Positions 13,889-17,484 of a DNA stretch of 17,484 nt are shown here, in pieces (position 1 is the first letter of the stretch; the number at the start of each line of letters is the position of its first letter). The DNA lies in assembly GCA_902805985.1 (NCBI GenBank), contig CADCUW010000208.1, positions 1-17,484 on the forward strand, in the 5' to 3' direction. The notes below the pieces were generated by a model. That model was given only the letters and a program-made list of their open reading frames with translations, was not told where the DNA came from and did no database searches. The position numbers were made by a program, and so were the translations under genes. Origin of the DNA: an uncultured Rubrobacteraceae bacterium. GTDB lineage: Bacteria; Actinomycetota; Rubrobacteria; Rubrobacterales; Rubrobacteraceae.

Positions 13889-15438
13889 GCATAAGGCTCT
13901 TCGACACGACTCTGAGGGATGGGACGCAACGCGAGGGCGTCAGCCTGACGACGGAGGACAAGATCCGGATAGCCAAGGAGCTTGACTCTTTGGGCCTCCA
14001 CTACATAGAGGCGGGCTTCCCGGCCTCAAACCCCAAGGACCTCGAGTTCTTCGAGAACTTCGACGCCTCGGGGCTTGCGAACGCGAAGCTCGTCGCCTTC
14101 ACGCGGGCGCGGCGCCCGAACGGCCGGGCGGACGAGGACCCGGCGGTGACGCTCCTCCCCTCCCTCACGGCCCCCGTCGCCTGCATCGTCGCCAAGAGCT
14201 GGAAGCTGCACGTCGAGAAGGTCCTCAGGACCACGCCCGAGGAGAACATCGAGTCCGTGAGGGACACGGTCTCCTACCTCGTGGACGCCGGAAAAGAGGT
14301 CCTCTTCGACGCCGAGCACTTTTTCGACGGCTTCAGGGACGACCCCGACCACGCGCTCACGGTCCTGCGGGCGGCGGCTGAGGCCGGCGCGACGACGCTC
14401 GTCCTCTGCGACACCAACGGCGGCACGCTCCCGACGGAGCTCAAGGCCGTAGTCGCCAGGACCGTCAGGGAGTTTCCGGACGTCGAGGTCGGCATCCACA
14501 CCCACAACGACGCCGGGTGCGGGGTGGCGAACGCCTTGGCGGCCGTCGAGGCCGGGGCGACCCACGTGCAGGGGACCGTCAACGGCGTCGGGGAGCGGAC
14601 CGGCAACTGCGACCTCGTCACCACCATCGCCAATTTACAGCTAAAGATGGGCCTCAAGGTCGTCGAGGACGAGGGGCTGAAGCGGCTCACGGGGGTCTCC
14701 AACTACGTCTCAGAGCTAATGAACCTGACACCGGACACGCACAGGCCCTACGTCGGGAGAAGCGCCTTCGCCCACAAGGGCGGCCTGCACGTGGACGGCA
14801 TAAGCAAGGACCCGGCGACCTACGAGCACGTAGCACCCGAGGTCGTCGGCAACGTCCGCCGGACGCCGGTCGGGGAACTCTCCGGCAAGAACTCCATAAA
14901 GGCGAAGGCCGAGGAGCTGGGCCTGGACGCCGGGGACGCCGGCGAGATCCTCTCGGCCATCAAGAGGCGCGAGTACGAGGGCTACCACTACGAGGCCGCC
15001 GACGCCTCTTTAGCGCTCCTGATCGGGCGCACATCCGGCGAGGACCGGCCACTCTTCGAGTTAGAGACGTTCAGGATCATCTCCGAGAAACGCGCCGACG
15101 GCCGCACGACCACCGAGGCCACGATAAAGCTCTTCGTAAGGGGCCAGAGGGTGATCTCCACCGCCGAGGGCAACGGTCCCGTCAACGCGCTAGACAAGGC
15201 CTTGCGTGAAGCCATCGGCCCCCACTACCCCGAGCTTTCGGAGATCCACCTCTCGAACTACAAGGTCCGTATCCTCGACGAGCACCGCGCGACGGCCGCC
15301 ACGACCCGCGTCCTCATAGACTCGACCGACGGCAAGCGCGTCTGGGGAGCGGTGGGCGTAGGCGAGAACATCATCGAGGCGAGCTGGCAGGCGCTCGTGG
15401 ACGGCCTGGAGTACGGCGTGAACGGGCCGAAGGGTTAG
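13885..15438 (+). CDS. cimA: (R)-citramalate synthase (CimA)
   Basis: CimA condenses acetyl-CoA and pyruvate to citramalate, opening the threonine-independent route to 2-oxobutanoate and isoleucine. The 517 residues differ from the LeuA in this window: [17 protein letters not shown] (5-21) has TQREG instead of EQSPG, HTHNDAGCGVAN replaces [12 protein letters not shown], and GERTGNCDLVTTIANLQL replaces [11 protein letters not shown]. These features, plus CIVAKSWKLHVEKVL and FFDGFRDDPDHAL, are typical of the long CimA family. A C-terminal LeuA_dimer domain (about 390-510) suggests allosteric control by isoleucine. The start is ATG 13885 within the leuB stop (ATGA); a GTG at 13858 is less likely. 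It ends the plus-strand cluster; no convincing terminator is seen in 15439-15494. Confidence 0.92.
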   Translation: MSIRLFDTTLRDGTQREGVSLTTEDKIRIAKELDSLGLHYIEAGFPASNPKDLEFFENFDASGLANAKLVAFTRARRPNGRADEDPAVTLLPSLTAPVACIVAKSWKLHVEKVLRTTPEENIESVRDTVSYLVDAGKEVLFDAEHFFDGFRDDPDHALTVLRAAAEAGATTLVLCDTNGGTLPTELKAVVARTVREFPDVEVGIHTHNDAGCGVANALAAVEAGATHVQGTVNGVGERTGNCDLVTTIANLQLKMGLKVVEDEGLKRLTGVSNYVSELMNLTPDTHRPYVGRSAFAHKGGLHVDGISKDPATYEHVAPEVVGNVRRTPVGELSGKNSIKAKAEELGLDAGDAGEILSAIKRREYEGYHYEAADASLALLIGRTSGEDRPLFELETFRIISEKRADGRTTTEATIKLFVRGQRVISTAEGNGPVNALDKALREAIGPHYPELSEIHLSNYKVRILDEHRATAATTRVLIDSTDGKRVWGAVGVGENIIEASWQALVDGLEYGVNGPKG

Positions 15439-15494
15439 GCCGGCACCCCGCGGAACAGGCGGCCCGCCTATACCTCCGGTCTCGCCGCTTAGGG

Positions 15495-16547
15495 CTAGCT
15501 TCTCCGCCGGGCCGTGGAGGTGCCGGCGGGTGAGATCTCGAAGGCTTCGGCGAGAAGCTCGTAGGAGCGCAGGCGTTCGGCGTGGTCGTAGACGTTTGTG
15601 GTCACCATGATCTCGTCGGCCCCCGTGCGCCCGGCGAGTTCCTCGATGCGCGCCCTGACCCCGTCGGGATCTCCCACTATCTGCATCGATCTGTAGGCTT
15701 CGGCGAGCCGGCGCTCCGCGGGGGTGTAGGGATAGCCCATGGCCTCTTCCGGGCTGGGAAGCGGCCCCGGGCTCCCGCTCCGCATCCGGACCCAGGCCAG
15801 CTCCATGGACGAGGCGAGCTCCCGCGCCCGCCCGTCGGACGCGGCGCAGACGACGGCGACGGCGAGGATGGCCGAGGGCCGCCCGAACACCGTGGAGGGC
15901 TCGAAGCCCTCCTTGTAGGCGCGCATGGCGGGGGTGGGGTCCGTGGGACTGAAGTGCGCGGCGAAGGCGTACCCGAGTCCCATCTCCCCGGCCGCCCTGG
16001 CGGAGTATCCACTTGAGCCGAGGAGCCAGATCGGGGGCAACTCCACATCGTCCGGCATCGCCGCGACGGCTTCAAAGGGATGCCCATTGGGGAAGCCGTC
16101 GCCGGCGTAGGCCAGGAGTTCTGCGAACTGCTGGGGAAACTCGTCGGCCCCGACCCCGGCCCCGGCCGCGGCCTGCGGACGGCGCAGGGCGGAGGCTGTT
16201 ACGGGGTCGGTGCCCGGTGCGCGTCCGATGCCGAGGTCAATGCGGCCGGGGTGGAGGGCTTCGAGGACCCGGAAGGTCTCGACGACCTTGAGTGGGGCGT
16301 GGTTGGGGAGCATGATCCCCCCAGCCCCGACCCTCACGTTCTCCGTGGCGCTCGCGACGTGCCCGATCACTACCTCCGGCGCGGAGCTGGCGATCATACG
16401 TAGGTTGTGGTGTTCGGCGAGCCAGTACCTCCCGTAGCCGAGCCCATCGACGAGCCGCGCCAGATCCAACGTGTTGCGCAACGCCCTGGAGCTGTTCGAG
16501 CCCGCGCTCACCGGCGAGACGTCAAGGACGGAGAGCCCAAAGTTCAT
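15495..16547 (-). CDS. LLM-class (luciferase-like) flavin-dependent oxidoreductase
   Basis: The 350-residue protein is a bacterial-luciferase-like TIM-barrel flavoenzyme of the group that includes E. coli YhbW. It begins MNFGLSVLDVSPVSAGSNSS and shows GYGRYWLAEHHNLRMIASSAPEV (about 38-60), VRVGAGGIMLPNHAPLKVVE (about 71-90) and HPGRIDLGIGRAPGTDP, all typical of the family. Members are FMN-dependent monooxygenases or oxidoreductases; the substrate is not predictable. The ATG is preceded by GAAGGGTGG at normal spacing. An 86-base gap separates it from the SDR gene upstream, with a TACAAT that could be a -10 element (minus strand, 16594-16589) but no clear -35. It is convergent with cimA. Confidence 0.93.
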   Translation of the reverse strand: MNFGLSVLDVSPVSAGSNSSRALRNTLDLARLVDGLGYGRYWLAEHHNLRMIASSAPEVVIGHVASATENVRVGAGGIMLPNHAPLKVVETFRVLEALHPGRIDLGIGRAPGTDPVTASALRRPQAAAGAGVGADEFPQQFAELLAYAGDGFPNGHPFEAVAAMPDDVELPPIWLLGSSGYSARAAGEMGLGYAFAAHFSPTDPTPAMRAYKEGFEPSTVFGRPSAILAVAVVCAASDGRARELASSMELAWVRMRSGSPGPLPSPEEAMGYPYTPAERRLAEAYRSMQIVGDPDGVRARIEELAGRTGADEIMVTTNVYDHAERLRSYELLAEAFEISPAGTSTARRRS

Positions 16548-16633
16548 GCGGCCACCCTTCGTAGAGAATAGTTCGGTGCCTGTACGCCATTGTATCCGCC
16601 CCGAACACGTGGCCGGATGGGCGCCGCCACCTC

Positions 16634-17484
16634 CTACCCCAGAAGCCGCAGGGATTCTTCCCAGAGCCGGTCGGCCGCCGCGGAATCGAGGGCGTAGTCG
16701 CGTACCCCGTGGACGCCGTCCACGATCTCTGGCACGATCTTCGCCTCGTTGCAGTCCTCAAAGTACCGCCCGCCGATACCCTCCACCAGCGGCGAGGCCG
16801 CCAGCAGCACCGAGGTCGCCGCCCCCTGCTGCGGGGTCTTGTTTATCGAGCGGTCGTCGCTGTCGGCGGTCATCTCCTTGATGCCCTCGAGCACCTCCGC
16901 ATCCCAGTGGCGCTGGAGGTTCGTCCAGATCCCGCCCGGCATCAGCGAGTTGGCGAAGATGCCGCTCTCCGCCCACCGGCGCGTCACCCCGACGGCGAAG
17001 AGCGCGTTGGCGGTCTTGGACTGCCCGTACGCGAGCGACGGGGTGTACTCGCGCCGCTCGAAGTTGATGTCCTCGAAGACGACCGGGGAGGCCCCGTGCC
17101 CGCTGGAGCTTACCGAGACGATCCGGGCGCCTCTCGCGGAGCCCGCCGAGGCGAGCGCATCGTAGAGACCCAGCGCAAGGGCGAAGTGTCCCATGTGATT
17201 GGTGGCGAACTGTATCTCCCACCCTTCCAGGCTACGCGTAAGCCCGGGCACGTCCATGATGCCTGCGTTGTTGACGAGGATATGCAGCGGTCCTTCCCAG
17301 GAGGCGACGAAGGCCGCGACGGACCTCTGGTCGGCGAGATCCAGCGGCGCGACACCGACGCGCGGGCGGCCGGTCGTCCCGGCGATGTCGTCGGCGGCGC
17401 GGTCGCCGGCCTCCGTGTTCCTGACGGCGAGGGTGACCTCGGCGCCCGCGCCGGCGAGCGCCCTGGCAGTCTCCATGCCTATGC
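16634..17484 (-). CDS. SDR-family NAD(P)-dependent oxidoreductase (N-terminus beyond window)
   Basis: This is a classical short-chain dehydrogenase missing its first residues at the right edge. The visible start IGMETARALAGAGAEVTLAVRN is the end of the TGxxxGIG cofactor loop, so the Met at 17476 is not the true start. Counting from that Met, VNNAG is at 68-72, VSVSSSGHG at 120-128 with the catalytic Ser, and YGQSK at 150-154 with catalytic Tyr and Lys. The length and the INFERREYTPSLAYGQSK context resemble the retinol-dehydrogenase/WWOX-like subgroup common in actinobacteria. The substrate is unknown. It may be co-transcribed with the LLM gene downstream. Confidence 0.93.
   Translation of the reverse strand, partial: IGMETARALAGAGAEVTLAVRNTEAGDRAADDIAGTTGRPRVGVAPLDLADQRSVAAFVASWEGPLHILVNNAGIMDVPGLTRSLEGWEIQFATNHMGHFALALGLYDALASAGSARGARIVSVSSSGHGASPVVFEDINFERREYTPSLAYGQSKTANALFAVGVTRRWAESGIFANSLMPGGIWTNLQRHWDAEVLEGIKEMTADSDDRSINKTPQQGAATSVLLAASPLVEGIGGRYFEDCNEAKIVPEIVDGVHGVRDYALDSAAADRLWEESLRLLG

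Noticed and set aside
15439..15494. Terminator between cimA and the LLM gene
   Set aside because: Only a short AGGCG/CGCCT stem is present with no T-tract, which is not convincing in DNA this GC-rich.
1..17484. CRISPR array, tRNA, rRNA, transposase or integrase genes
   Set aside because: I saw no spaced identical repeats, no tRNA-like cloverleaf and no mobile-element proteins on either strand.

Overview
The window is a GC-rich bacterial chromosome segment with tight gene packing, GTG and TTG starts, and stop/start overlaps of 1-11 bp. Gene content and codon use (mostly CTC/CTG for Leu, CTA rare) suggest a high-GC actinobacterium. A Rubrobacter-like lineage is my best guess from overall impression, not from a marker gene or a database search.

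Region 1 (1-3270, minus strand): a dTDP-sugar cassette rmlB-rmlA-rmlC, followed by a small PPOX/split-barrel flavin- or F420-type protein and the start of an alpha/beta hydrolase with the fluoroacetate/haloacetate dehalogenase active-site pattern (cut by the window edge). No rmlD is present in the window.

Region 2 (3271-5464): a divergent spacer, then thrC-thrB on the plus strand joined by a GTGA overlap and followed by a strong hairpin terminator. The spacers on both sides of thrCB carry related, AT-richer inverted repeats that share identical 10- and 11-mers.

Region 3 (5465-15438, plus strand): a branched-chain amino acid supercluster. It holds an ilvB leader with a candidate leader peptide, ilvB, an unusual IlvM-like ACT protein fused to a second domain, ilvC, ilvE, a second leader with a candidate peptide, leuA, a gluzincin-like HExxH protein, leuB, and a citramalate synthase (cimA). 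IlvB plus the ACT subunit, IlvC and IlvE supply acetohydroxyacid chemistry and transamination. LeuA and LeuB serve leucine. CimA with LeuB-type chemistry gives 2-oxobutanoate from pyruvate, so isoleucine could be made without threonine deaminase. leuCD and ilvD are not in the window. The two candidate leader peptides share the identical 11-mer CCTACGACTAA, read in frame as Leu-Arg-Leu with rare CTA codons, which points to coordinated attenuation by Leu/Ile/Val supply.

Region 4 (15439-17484, minus strand): a luciferase-like (LLM) flavin oxidoreductase and an SDR oxidoreductase that runs off the right edge, convergent with cimA.

The most novel item is the 206-residue protein between ilvB and ilvC. 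It sits where the acetohydroxyacid synthase regulatory subunit belongs, keeps an IlvM-like ACT domain, but carries an unrelated C-terminal domain that I recognise as a stand-alone family often labelled 'N-acetylglutamate synthase' in databases.
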